From NCBI RefSeq assembly GCF_002999235.1, contig NZ_CP027236.1, forward strand, positions 3,038,001-3,102,000: a DNA stretch of 64,000 nt. Reading direction: 5' to 3'. Origin of the DNA: Actinomyces sp. oral taxon 897. GTDB lineage: Bacteria; Actinomycetota; Actinomycetes; Actinomycetales; Actinomycetaceae. Positions 22,624-30,690 of the stretch are shown here, one piece after another; position 1 is the first letter of the stretch; every line of letters begins with the position of its first letter. The position numbers and the translations under genes are program-made. The notes beneath the pieces are model-generated. The model saw nothing but the letters and a program-made list of their open reading frames with translations. It searched no databases and was not told the origin of the DNA.

Positions 22624-24630
22624 ATGACCACCGCACCGTCTCTCGCCGCGCTCCTGGCCCCCGCCCCCGCGTCGACGGCCCCTACCGGGCCGGCCGCCTG
22701 GGCCTGGCTCCTTGTCGCCGTGCCCGCGCTCTCCGCCGCGCTCCTGCTGCTGGGCGGGCGCCGTACCGACGCCTGGGGGCACTGGGTGGGCCTGGCCGCC
22801 GCCCTCCTGGACGCCTGCCTGGGCGGGGCGGTCCTGGCCCAGGTCCTGGGGCTGCCCGCCGACCAGCGCACCATGGACCTGAGCCTGTGGCGCTGGTTCG
22901 GCGTGGGGGACCTGGAGGTGCGCGTCGGGCTGCGTATCGACCCGCTCTCCCTGACCTTCGTGGCCCTGGTCACCTTTGTGGGTTTCCTCATCCACCTGTA
23001 CTCCGTGGCCTACATGGCCCACGACCGCGACCGGCGCCGCTTCTTCGCCTACCTGAACCTGTTCGTCGCGGCCATGCTCACCCTGGTCCTGGGCGACTCC
23101 TACGTGGTGCTCTTCGTGGGCTGGGAGGGCGTGGGCCTGGCCTCCTACCTGCTCATCGGCTTCTGGAACACGGCCGACGCCGACGCTCCCGACGCGCTCA
23201 AGGACGCCAGCACCTCCAACGCCACCGCCGCCAAGAAGGCCTTCATTATGAACCGTGTGGGCGACGTCGGCCTGCTCCTGGCCATGATGGCCATGGTGGC
23301 CCGGGTGGGCTCGGTGAGCTTCACCGACGTCCTGGGCCGGGCCTCGCACGGCGCCCTGTCACCGGGCTGGGCCACCGCCACGGGCTTCTTCCTCCTGGTG
23401 GCCGCCTGCGGCAAGTCCGCCCAGTTCCCCCTCCAGGCCTGGCTGGGTGACGCCATGGCCGGGCCCACCCCGGTCTCCGCCCTCATCCACGCCGCCACCA
23501 TGGTCACCGCCGGCGTCTACCTCATGGTGCGCTCCGGCGCGGTCTACCAGGCCGCCCCCGACGCCCAGCTGGCGGTGGCCGTCGTCGGCGCCGTCACCCT
23601 GGTCCTGGGGGCGGTCATCGGGTCCGCCAAGGACGACATGAAGAAGGTCCTGGCCGCCTCCACCATGAGCCAGATCGGCTACATGATGCTGGGTGCGGGA
23701 CTGGGGCCGGTCGGCTACGCCTTCGCCGTCTTCCACCTGCTGACCCACGGCTTCTTCAAGGCCCAGCTGTTCCTGGGGGCCGGCAGCGTCATGCACGCCA
23801 TGGGCGACCAGGTGAACATGCGTCGCTTCGGGGGACTGCGCCGGGCCATGCCGGTCACCTGGGTGACCATGGGGATCGGCTGGCTGGCCATCCTGGGCGT
23901 CCCGCCCCTCTCCGGCTTCTGGTCCAAGGACAGGATTATCGAGGCCGCCTTCACCGGCCAGGGGGCCCGGCCCTGGATCCTGGGGGGCGTCGCCCTGCTG
24001 GGCGCGGGCCTGACCTCCTTCTACATGTCCCGCCTCTTCTTCATGATCTTCCACGGCACCCCGCGCTGGACCACCAAGGCCGACCCGGAGGGGCCCGTCC
24101 ACCCCCACGAGTCAGGGCCCCTGATGACCGTCCCGCTGGTCGTCCTGTCCGTCTTCTCCCTGGCCCTGGGCGGGCTGCTGGCCGTAGGCGACCGCTTCAC
24201 CACCTGGCTGGAGCCGGTCACCGGCCACGTCGAGCACGGCGAGCCGGTGCTGGCGGCAGAGGTCATTATGGGAGCCACCCTGGCCCTGGTGGTACTGGGC
24301 GTGGTGGCGGCCTGGCTCGTGTACGTGCGTCACCAGGTGCCTGTGGTGGCCCGGCCCGGCCCGGCCCTGGTGGAGGCGGCCCGCCACGACATGTACCAGG
24401 ACGCCCTCAACGAGGCCGTCGCCATGCGGCCCGGTCAGGGGCTGGTGGCGGCCGTGACCGCCACCGACCGCTACGTCGTCGACGGCGCGGTGGAGGGCCT
24501 GGCCGCCGCCACCGCCGCCTGCGGGCGCCTGGTGGGCCGCACCCAGTCCGGGTACGTGCGCTCCTACGCCGGCTACATGCTGGTCGGTACGCTCCTGGTT
24601 CTCGTCGCCGTCCTGGCCAGCAGGTTCTGA
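22624..24630 (+). CDS. nuoL: NADH-quinone oxidoreductase subunit L
   Basis: 668 residues, the distal antiporter-like subunit with the long amphipathic transverse helix. VGWEGVGLASYLLIGFW, FPLQAWLGDAMAGPTPVSALIHAATMVTAGVYLM and KDDMKKVLAASTMSQIGYMM carry the conserved proton-channel Glu, Lys and His residues. (The longest of these is quoted only to locate it, around residues 270-300.) The C-terminal transverse helix region and the last helix (GYMLVGTLLVLVAVLA) are intact. Confidence 0.96.
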   Translation: MTTAPSLAALLAPAPASTAPTGPAAWAWLLVAVPALSAALLLLGGRRTDAWGHWVGLAAALLDACLGGAVLAQVLGLPADQRTMDLSLWRWFGVGDLEVRVGLRIDPLSLTFVALVTFVGFLIHLYSVAYMAHDRDRRRFFAYLNLFVAAMLTLVLGDSYVVLFVGWEGVGLASYLLIGFWNTADADAPDALKDASTSNATAAKKAFIMNRVGDVGLLLAMMAMVARVGSVSFTDVLGRASHGALSPGWATATGFFLLVAACGKSAQFPLQAWLGDAMAGPTPVSALIHAATMVTAGVYLMVRSGAVYQAAPDAQLAVAVVGAVTLVLGAVIGSAKDDMKKVLAASTMSQIGYMMLGAGLGPVGYAFAVFHLLTHGFFKAQLFLGAGSVMHAMGDQVNMRRFGGLRRAMPVTWVTMGIGWLAILGVPPLSGFWSKDRIIEAAFTGQGARPWILGGVALLGAGLTSFYMSRLFFMIFHGTPRWTTKADPEGPVHPHESGPLMTVPLVVLSVFSLALGGLLAVGDRFTTWLEPVTGHVEHGEPVLAAEVIMGATLALVVLGVVAAWLVYVRHQVPVVARPGPALVEAARHDMYQDALNEAVAMRPGQGLVAAVTATDRYVVDGAVEGLAAATAACGRLVGRTQSGYVRSYAGYMLVGTLLVLVAVLASRF

Positions 24631-24647
24631 GAGGACAGGTAACCGAC

Positions 24648-26156
24648 ATGACCGACACCACCGTGGCAGCCTCCTTCCCGGTTCTCACCCTCATGGTGCT
24701 CCTGCCCCTGGCCGGGGCGCTGGTCGTGGGGGCCGTGGCCCCCCTGCGCCGCCGGGCCCGCGCCCTGGGGCTCGTGTTCTCCGTGGCCGAGTTCGCCCTG
24801 GGCGTGGCCGCCGCCTGCGAGTTCGACGCCGGCCAGGGGGCGGCCGTCCAGCTGGCCGAGACCCGTCCCTGGATCCCGCTCATCGGGGTCTCCTGGGCGC
24901 TGGGGGCCACCGGGCTGAGCCTGGCGATGCTGCTCCTGGCGACCTTCCTGGTACCCCTGGTCCTCCTGGCCTCCTGGGGGGAGGTCCCCGCCCACCGGCA
25001 GGGCCTGTTCACCAGCCTGGTCCTGGTCCTGGAGGCCTTCGTCGTCGTCATCTTCACCGCCCGCGACCTGTTCCTGTTCTACCTGTGCTTCGAGGCCATG
25101 CTCGTCCCGGTGTACTTCCTCATCGGGGTGTTCGGGGGGGCGGGCAGACGTCGTGCCGCCCTGAAGTTCCTCCTGTACTCCCTGGCCGGGGGCCTGGTCA
25201 TGCTGGTGGGCGTCATAGCCCTGTTCGTCTACGCCCACAACGGCACCCAGACCTACCTCTACTCCAGCCTGGCCCACAGCATGTCAGCCTCACCGGCCGT
25301 GAGCCGCTGGATATTCCTGAGCATCCTCGCCGCCCTGGCCGTCAAGGCCCCTGTGGTGCCGTTGCACACCTGGCTTCCCGACGCCGCCGAGCAGGCCACC
25401 CCGGGTACCTCCGTGCTGCTCATCGGGGTCCTGGACAAGATCGGCACCTACGGCATGGTCGCCGTCCTGCTGCCCGTCTTCCCGGAGGCGTCCCGGTGGG
25501 CGGCTCCCGCCGTCTGCGTCCTGGCGGTGGTCAGCATCGTCTACGGCGGTCTGGCCGCCGTCGGCCAGGACCATCTCTACCGGCTCATCTCCTACACCTC
25601 TGTGAGCCACTTCGGATTTATGGTCCTCGGGATATTCGTGGGCAGCCGCGTGGCAGCCGCCGGCGCCATGGTCTACATGGTGGCGCACGGGCTGTCCATC
25701 GCCGGTCTCTACCTGGTCACCGGGTTCATGGCCCGGCGTACCGGTACCGTGCGCGTCAGTGAGCTCGGCGGCATAGGGCGGGTCATGCCGCTGGTGGCGG
25801 GGACCTTCCTGGTCTCGGGCCTGTCCGGTATCGCCCTGCCCGGGCTGAGCGGCTTCGTCCCCGAGTGGATGGTGCTCACCGGTACCTTCTCCGTCTCCAC
25901 CGCCCTGGGGGTGGGGGCGGTCGCCGGCGTCGTCATTGCCGCCGTCTACCTTCTGCTGCCCTACCAGCGGGTCTTTACCGGGGCCCCCGCTGCCGCGCGC
26001 GTGGGCAGCCCGGACCTGGACGGCCGCGAGAGGCTCGTGCTCGTCCCGATTATCGCCGCCATGCTGGCCCTGGGCCTGGCGCCCGCGGCCCTGGTGGACA
26101 CGCTCGACGGTATCGCCGAGCAGGTCGCCACCGTCACGGAAGGGAGCCTCCAGTGA
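24648..26156 (+). CDS. nuoM: NADH-quinone oxidoreductase subunit M
   Basis: 502 residues, antiporter-like proton-pumping subunit. Key motifs are the FYLCFEAMLVPVYFLIG helix with its conserved Glu, FLSILAALAVKAPVVPLHTW with the essential Lys, and the YRLISYTSVSHFGFMVLG helix. The gene follows nuoL after 17 bp with AGAGGACAGG upstream of the ATG, and it ends overlapping nuoN (GTGA). Confidence 0.96.
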   Translation: MTDTTVAASFPVLTLMVLLPLAGALVVGAVAPLRRRARALGLVFSVAEFALGVAAACEFDAGQGAAVQLAETRPWIPLIGVSWALGATGLSLAMLLLATFLVPLVLLASWGEVPAHRQGLFTSLVLVLEAFVVVIFTARDLFLFYLCFEAMLVPVYFLIGVFGGAGRRRAALKFLLYSLAGGLVMLVGVIALFVYAHNGTQTYLYSSLAHSMSASPAVSRWIFLSILAALAVKAPVVPLHTWLPDAAEQATPGTSVLLIGVLDKIGTYGMVAVLLPVFPEASRWAAPAVCVLAVVSIVYGGLAAVGQDHLYRLISYTSVSHFGFMVLGIFVGSRVAAAGAMVYMVAHGLSIAGLYLVTGFMARRTGTVRVSELGGIGRVMPLVAGTFLVSGLSGIALPGLSGFVPEWMVLTGTFSVSTALGVGAVAGVVIAAVYLLLPYQRVFTGAPAAARVGSPDLDGRERLVLVPIIAAMLALGLAPAALVDTLDGIAEQVATVTEGSLQ

Positions 26157-27742
26157 GCTTCACCGCCCCGGTCATTAACTGGGCCGGTCTGGGCCCGGTC
26201 CTCATTATCCTGGGCGCAGGCCTGTTGGGTGTCCTCGTGGAGGCCTTCGTGCCGCGCCGGGCGCGTCAGGTCACCCAGACCGTCCTGAGCCTGCTGGCAC
26301 TCCTGGCCTCCGGGGTCGTCCTGGCGGTGCGCTGGGTGGCCCTGCGGGACCCGCTCCTTGCCGGACGCGCTGCTGTGCGCCCCTCCGGCCTGGGGGAGGT
26401 GGAGGACGGCCTGTCCGTCGTCGCCCAGGGCGTCCTGCTGGTCATCGGCTTCCTCGCGCTGCTGGTCATGGCCGACCGCACCACCGTCGGTGACGGCGCC
26501 TTCGCCGCCCAGGCGGCCGACCGCCCCGGAAGCGCCGAGGAGTCAGAGTCCACCCGCGCCGGGTGGACCACCACGGAGGTCTTCCCCCTGGCGCTCTTCT
26601 GCTTGGCGGGCATGATGCTCTTCCCGGCGGTGGGCGACCTCATTAGCCTCTTCGTCACCCTGGAGATGGTCTCCCTGCCCCTGTACGTCCTGGCGGCCAC
26701 GGCCCGCCACCGTCGTCTGCTGAGCCAGGAGGCGGCCCTGAAGTACCTCGTCCTGGGAGCCTTCGCCTCAGCGCTGCTGCTCATGGGGGCGGCCCTGCTC
26801 TACGGCGTCGCCGGGAGCGTGGACTACGCCACGATCAGTGCCGCCATGAGGCAGGCGCAGGGGGGCTGGATGTCCCTGGCCGGTATCACGCTGGTGACGG
26901 TCGGCCTGCTGTTCAAGGTGGCGGTAGTGCCCTTCCACGCCTGGAGCCCGGACGTCTACCAGGGGGCGCCCACCCCGGTGACCGGGCTCATGGCCGCGGG
27001 GGTCAAGGCCACCGCCTTCCTGGCCCTGCTGCGCTTCTCCCTCAGGATCGGCTACCTGGTGGTGGACGACCTCAAGCCCGTGCTGTGGGCGCTGGCCGTC
27101 CTGACCATGCTCGTGGGGACCGTGGTCGGTGTCGTCCAGAAGGACGTCAAGCGCCTGCTGGCCTACTCGGCTATTGCCCACGCGGGCTACATGCTCATTG
27201 CCGTCACGGCCCTCGACCAGGTAGCTGTCGTCGGCCTGGTCTTCTACGCCCTGGCTTACGGCGTGGCCACGGTCGGCGCTTTCGGGGTGGTCACCCTGGT
27301 ACGCACCTACCACGGCGGGGGCGTCGGGGTAGCCGGTGCCGCCGGGGCCGAGGCCACCGGTCTGGGGGCCTACCGGGGCCTGGCACGCCGCAGCCCGTGG
27401 CTGGCCGGGGCCATGGCGGTCTTCCTGCTGTCCCTGGCCGGTATCCCGCTCACGGCGGGGTTCATGGGGAAGTTCATAGTCTTCCTGGCGGGTGTGGGCG
27501 CCGGGGCCACCTGGATCGTGGTCGTCGCTGTGGCCTCCTCGGTCGCTACCGCCTTCTTCTACATGCGTCTGATCGTGCTCATGTTCTTCCATGACCCCGA
27601 GGACCAGGACGTCGTAGTGGTCGGCTCGACCGGCCTGAGCATGGCGGCGATCGGTCTGGCTGCGCTTCTCACGGTCACAATGGGGGTCCTGCCCCAGGCG
27701 GTTCTGGAGACCCTCCTCCAGGCCGCTATGCTCATCTCGTGA
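26153..27742 (+). CDS. nuoN: NADH-quinone oxidoreductase subunit N
   Basis: 529 residues, antiporter-like subunit closing the nuo cluster. LISLFVTLEMVSLPLYVL, LLFKVAVVPFHAWSPDVYQG and DVKRLLAYSAIAHAGYML carry the conserved charged residues of the channel. The GTG at 26153 overlaps the nuoM stop. A Glu/Ser-rich loop near residues 110-140 is variable. Its stop overlaps the polyprenyl synthase start. Confidence 0.95.
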   Translation: MSFTAPVINWAGLGPVLIILGAGLLGVLVEAFVPRRARQVTQTVLSLLALLASGVVLAVRWVALRDPLLAGRAAVRPSGLGEVEDGLSVVAQGVLLVIGFLALLVMADRTTVGDGAFAAQAADRPGSAEESESTRAGWTTTEVFPLALFCLAGMMLFPAVGDLISLFVTLEMVSLPLYVLAATARHRRLLSQEAALKYLVLGAFASALLLMGAALLYGVAGSVDYATISAAMRQAQGGWMSLAGITLVTVGLLFKVAVVPFHAWSPDVYQGAPTPVTGLMAAGVKATAFLALLRFSLRIGYLVVDDLKPVLWALAVLTMLVGTVVGVVQKDVKRLLAYSAIAHAGYMLIAVTALDQVAVVGLVFYALAYGVATVGAFGVVTLVRTYHGGGVGVAGAAGAEATGLGAYRGLARRSPWLAGAMAVFLLSLAGIPLTAGFMGKFIVFLAGVGAGATWIVVVAVASSVATAFFYMRLIVLMFFHDPEDQDVVVVGSTGLSMAAIGLAALLTVTMGVLPQAVLETLLQAAMLIS

Positions 27743-28845
27743 CCGCCACGCTGACCCTGGACGCGCCTCAGATCGAAGGTCGGATCTCTGAGGCCCTTGA
27801 GGCCGTGGAGACCCGCCTGCTGGAGGTGGTCAGCAGCGCGGACGAGACCATTAACCCGCCCACGTCCCACCTGGCTGCGGCGGGCGGCAAGCGTCTGCGC
27901 CCCACCCTGACCCTGCTCACCGCCCAGCTGGGCGACCCGGTGCTGGCTGCTGGTGAGCAGGTGCGCGATGCCGGTGTCGCCGTCGAGCTCACCCACATCG
28001 CCACCCTCTACCACGACGACGTCATGGACGAGGCGCCTCTGCGTCGTGGGGCCCCCAGCGCCCAGACGGTGTGGGGCAACTCCGCCGCCATCCTCACCGG
28101 CGACGTCCTGGTGGCGCGGGCCTCCCAGCTCGTGGCGGCCCTGGGGCCCGAGGCGGTGCTGGCCCACGCCCGTACCTTTGAGCGCCTGTGCATGGGCCAG
28201 CTTCACGAGACCCTGCCCCGTCCGGCCGCCAGCGACCCGGTGGAGCACTACATCCAGGTCCTGGCGGACAAGACCGGTTCCCTGACCGCCGTCTCCGCAC
28301 GGTACGGCGCCATGCTCACGCGCGCCGGGGCGGGTGTGGAGGCGCTCGTGCAGGACTTCGGGGAGAAGATCGGCGTCGCCTTCCAGCTGGCTGACGACGT
28401 CATTGACCTCACCAGTGACTCGGCGACGACCGGCAAGACCCCGGGGACCGACCTGCGTGAGGGGGTGGAGACCATGCCGGTGCTGCTCCTGCGCCAGGCA
28501 CTGGCCGCCGGAGAGCTCGACGCCGCCGGGCAGTCCATCCTGTCCGCCCTGTCCACCATGGACCTGTGCGACGACGTCGTGCTGGCCGGGGTGGTGGCCC
28601 GGTTGCGTGAGCACCCGGTGCTGGCTCGTACCCGTCAGATGGCCCTTAGCTGGGCGCGTGAGGCTGTCGCCGCCCTGGAGGGCCTGGAGGAGGCCACCCT
28701 GGCCGGGACACGTGAGCGCCTGACAGGTGACAGCATTCAGGCCCAGGGTGCTCAGAGCGCCCTGGCCGAGGCCGGTGAACGGGCCCGGGTGGTCCGGGAC
28801 GCCATGGAGCAGTTCGCCCACCTGCTGGTGGACCGGGCAGCCTGA
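27739..28845 (+). CDS. Polyprenyl diphosphate synthase (all-trans, probably for the menaquinone side chain)
   Basis: 368-residue prenyltransferase that condenses isopentenyl diphosphate onto allylic diphosphates. The first Asp-rich motif DDVMD (residues 93-97) and second motif DDVID (219-223) bind the magnesium-diphosphate, and GGKRLRP (49-55) binds isopentenyl diphosphate. Residues before the first motif are not bulky aromatics of the short-chain type, which fits a medium/long-chain synthase such as the heptaprenyl or octaprenyl enzyme. The GTG overlaps the nuoN stop (GTGA). With the MenJ-like gene at the other end of the operon, this links prenyl-tail supply to complex I expression. Confidence 0.92.
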   Translation: MTATLTLDAPQIEGRISEALEAVETRLLEVVSSADETINPPTSHLAAAGGKRLRPTLTLLTAQLGDPVLAAGEQVRDAGVAVELTHIATLYHDDVMDEAPLRRGAPSAQTVWGNSAAILTGDVLVARASQLVAALGPEAVLAHARTFERLCMGQLHETLPRPAASDPVEHYIQVLADKTGSLTAVSARYGAMLTRAGAGVEALVQDFGEKIGVAFQLADDVIDLTSDSATTGKTPGTDLREGVETMPVLLLRQALAAGELDAAGQSILSALSTMDLCDDVVLAGVVARLREHPVLARTRQMALSWAREAVAALEGLEEATLAGTRERLTGDSIQAQGAQSALAEAGERARVVRDAMEQFAHLLVDRAA

Positions 28846-29282
28846 GTCGGGGTGTCGTCGGGTAGTCCGGACTTGTGCGAAGCGGTGGTCATTGGACTCG
28901 CGGGGGTGAACCGGACGGGGCAGGGGCTGGGCTCAGGACCCAGCTGACGACGGCACGCCACCTGCGGTGAGCTGTGGACCTGGCGGGGGCCGCGTCCTCG
29001 ACGGCGTCGTGGTCACCATGGCCGAGCAGCTGGACCTGGCGGGGGCCGCGAGTTGGTCCTCTGCCACGGTCGAGACCAGTTTGCTCCGGCCTGGTGCAGG
29101 CCGCCTGGCGGGCGTTGGGCCCCTGCCACGGTCGAGACCAGTTTGCCGTATATCCCTGCCCGTAGGTCCGGACGTACTCAGGGCGCGCCGCGAGATGCTC
29201 GCCGGGCGGGCCACCACGCCGTGTAGGTCCGGACGCACTCAGGGCGCGCACGGTGGCGGAATATAGCGCGGGCAGGGCAGAG
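28846..29282. repeat. Degenerate direct repeats, no credible gene
   Basis: Three different repeated segments occur as pairs: a 20-bp element (TGGACCTGGCGGGGGCCGCG) at 28975 and 29031; a 24-bp element beginning CTGCCACGGTCGAG at 29061 and 29123; and a 27-bp element beginning GTAGGTCCGGACG at 29162 and 29223. The last two pairs are spaced 62 and 61 bp, close to the repeat period of the CRISPR array further on. Open frames in this stretch have no ribosome binding site and break with the repeats. Confidence 0.65.
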
Positions 29283-29999
29283 TCTGGTTGCGTGGAGGTC
29301 AGGGCCTGCCTGGCGTGAGCAGGGCAGGGTCTGGTTGCAGGGGTCGGGGCCGAGGTCAGGCCGTCAAGGTCAGCCTTCCGGTCGAGGTGCCTGCCAGCTG
29401 CGTGGGGGCGGGGGCTGCACCCCCGGCCGGGACTCGGCCGGGCGGTCGTGCCCGCCAGCTGCGTGTGGGGCCGGCCGTACGACAGGCTTCTCGAACTTAT
29501 CCGCCACCGTGTGCCCGCCAGCTGCGTGGGGGCGAGGGGCCTCTTCCGCTGGGCAGCTGGCGGCAGGGGCGCCGCTCGCCAGCTGCGTGGGGGGTGGGGG
29601 AGCGCCCGTCAGCGGTTATTTATGGTGAGGTCGTGCCCGCCAGCTGCGTGTGGGGCCAGGGCCGGAGGCCAGCCCTCCAGGGCCGTGGGGTGTCTGCTGG
29701 TGGCGTGGGGGCCAGCCCCTCATCGGCTGGTCCCCGTGCCGTTACGTGGGGGCGCCTGCTGGTTGCGGGGGTCGGGGCCGGGGTCAGGTCCTCAGGGTCA
29801 GCCTCCCTGTCGGGGTGCCTGCCAGTTGCGTGGGGGCTGGCCTCTCACCGGCTGGCCCTGTGCCGCTACGTGGGGTGTCCGCTGGTTGTGTGGGTCGGGG
29901 CCGGGGTCAGGCCGTCAGGGTCAGCCTCCCTGTCGGGGTGTCCGCTGGTAGTGCGGGGCTGGGGGCGGCGGCTGCTGGGTGGGAGGCCGTGGTGGCTGC
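29283..29999. repeat. Decayed tandem array with a period near 61 bp
   Basis: A GC-rich motif related to GTGCCCGCCAGCTGCGTG recurs with its GCCAGCTG/GCTGGTTG core at 29393, 29454, 29517, 29578, 29639, 29696, 29758, 29821, 29881 and 29944 (intervals 61, 63, 61, 61, 57, 62, 63, 60, 63). Weaker copies lie at 29283 and 29330. The first five copies are nearly identical (GCCAGCTGCGTG), separated by unrelated sequence; the later ones are diverged. Some intervening segments recur themselves (for example the stretch after 29343, 29770 and 29894). It resembles an eroded repeat-spacer array more than coding DNA. No product is expected. Confidence 0.6.
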
Positions 30000-30034
30000 C
30001 GGTGGGGCGTTCGTCGGGGGCCTGGGTGGCGGTG

Positions 30035-30155
30035 TTGCACATTCATCCTGGGGTGCTGGTCGGGCCGGTGGCGTGATTCCAACGTTTTTCCGCCCCGGGG
30101 GGCGGAGGTGAGCAGGATGAATGTGCAACGTGGGCGCCGTTGCACATTCATCCTG
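30035..30155. repeat. Three copies of a 16-bp element, two forming a perfect inverted repeat
   Basis: TTGCACATTCATCCTG occurs on the plus strand at 30035-30050 and 30140-30155 and on the minus strand at 30113-30128. The last two are perfect inverted arms around an 11-bp loop. A fragment of the same core (AATGTGCAA) appears at 30225-30233 beside a run of A. It could be a strong hairpin, a regulator binding family, or terminal repeats left by a small mobile element. No gene is associated. Confidence 0.8.
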
Positions 30156-30690
30156 GTTCCCGGTCCCAGGCCGATGGGTGGATCCGCATGATCCCGCCGT
30201 TTACTGATCGCCGATTGTAAAAAAAATGTGCAACTCCGCCAGCCGGGCCAGCTGACAGCCTGCCCGTAACCGCCAGCAGGTCCGGCTGGCGCTAGCGCCC
30301 GTGACCGCCAGCCGGCCCGACGGAGGCTGCTGGCCACCGCATCCTAGACATGCGGCGCAGACGGAATAAGCACGCAACTAGATCCTGTCTTGCTCGTGCT
30401 ATGGAGGTAGCCGGGCTAATTCCAAGTCCTGTCGCCGTTCAGGCGTCCTTACGGTATTGCCTGCACCTCTTACGGGGATAGGTCTTGAGGGTCACGACCA
30501 CCGTCTGGGCAGCACTAGTTCTTGCATGTTGCGTTATTTCTTGCAGAGGAGGACCGGAAGGCTTCGGAACCATGCGGGTATCTCGGTGTTCGGAAGAATG
30601 GCGGTACAAGGATTAATGAGGTATGTAAGAACCAGTGCAGCTTGGAGTCCTGTGATGCGTGACTGGCCCTATGCAATGCCCTGGGAACGG
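30156..30690. other. Trailer-side region before the CRISPR array, nothing recognised
   Basis: The stretch is clearly lower in GC than its surroundings from about 30340 onward. It contains no frame with a convincing ribosome binding site and no RNA gene I can recognise. It lies at the trailer (oldest) end of the array, given the repeat orientation, so it is not expected to be the leader. Confidence 0.5.

Noticed and set aside
29162..29249. 27-bp repeat pair at 61-bp spacing as a separate CRISPR array of another type
   Set aside because: Only two copies, no adjacent cas genes of another type, and no clear repeat hairpin; kept only as part of the decayed repeat region.
29288..30111. Overlapping plus-strand open frames in the decayed repeat region
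   Set aside because: Products are Gly/Arg/Pro-rich, track the 61-bp repeat, and have no start signals.
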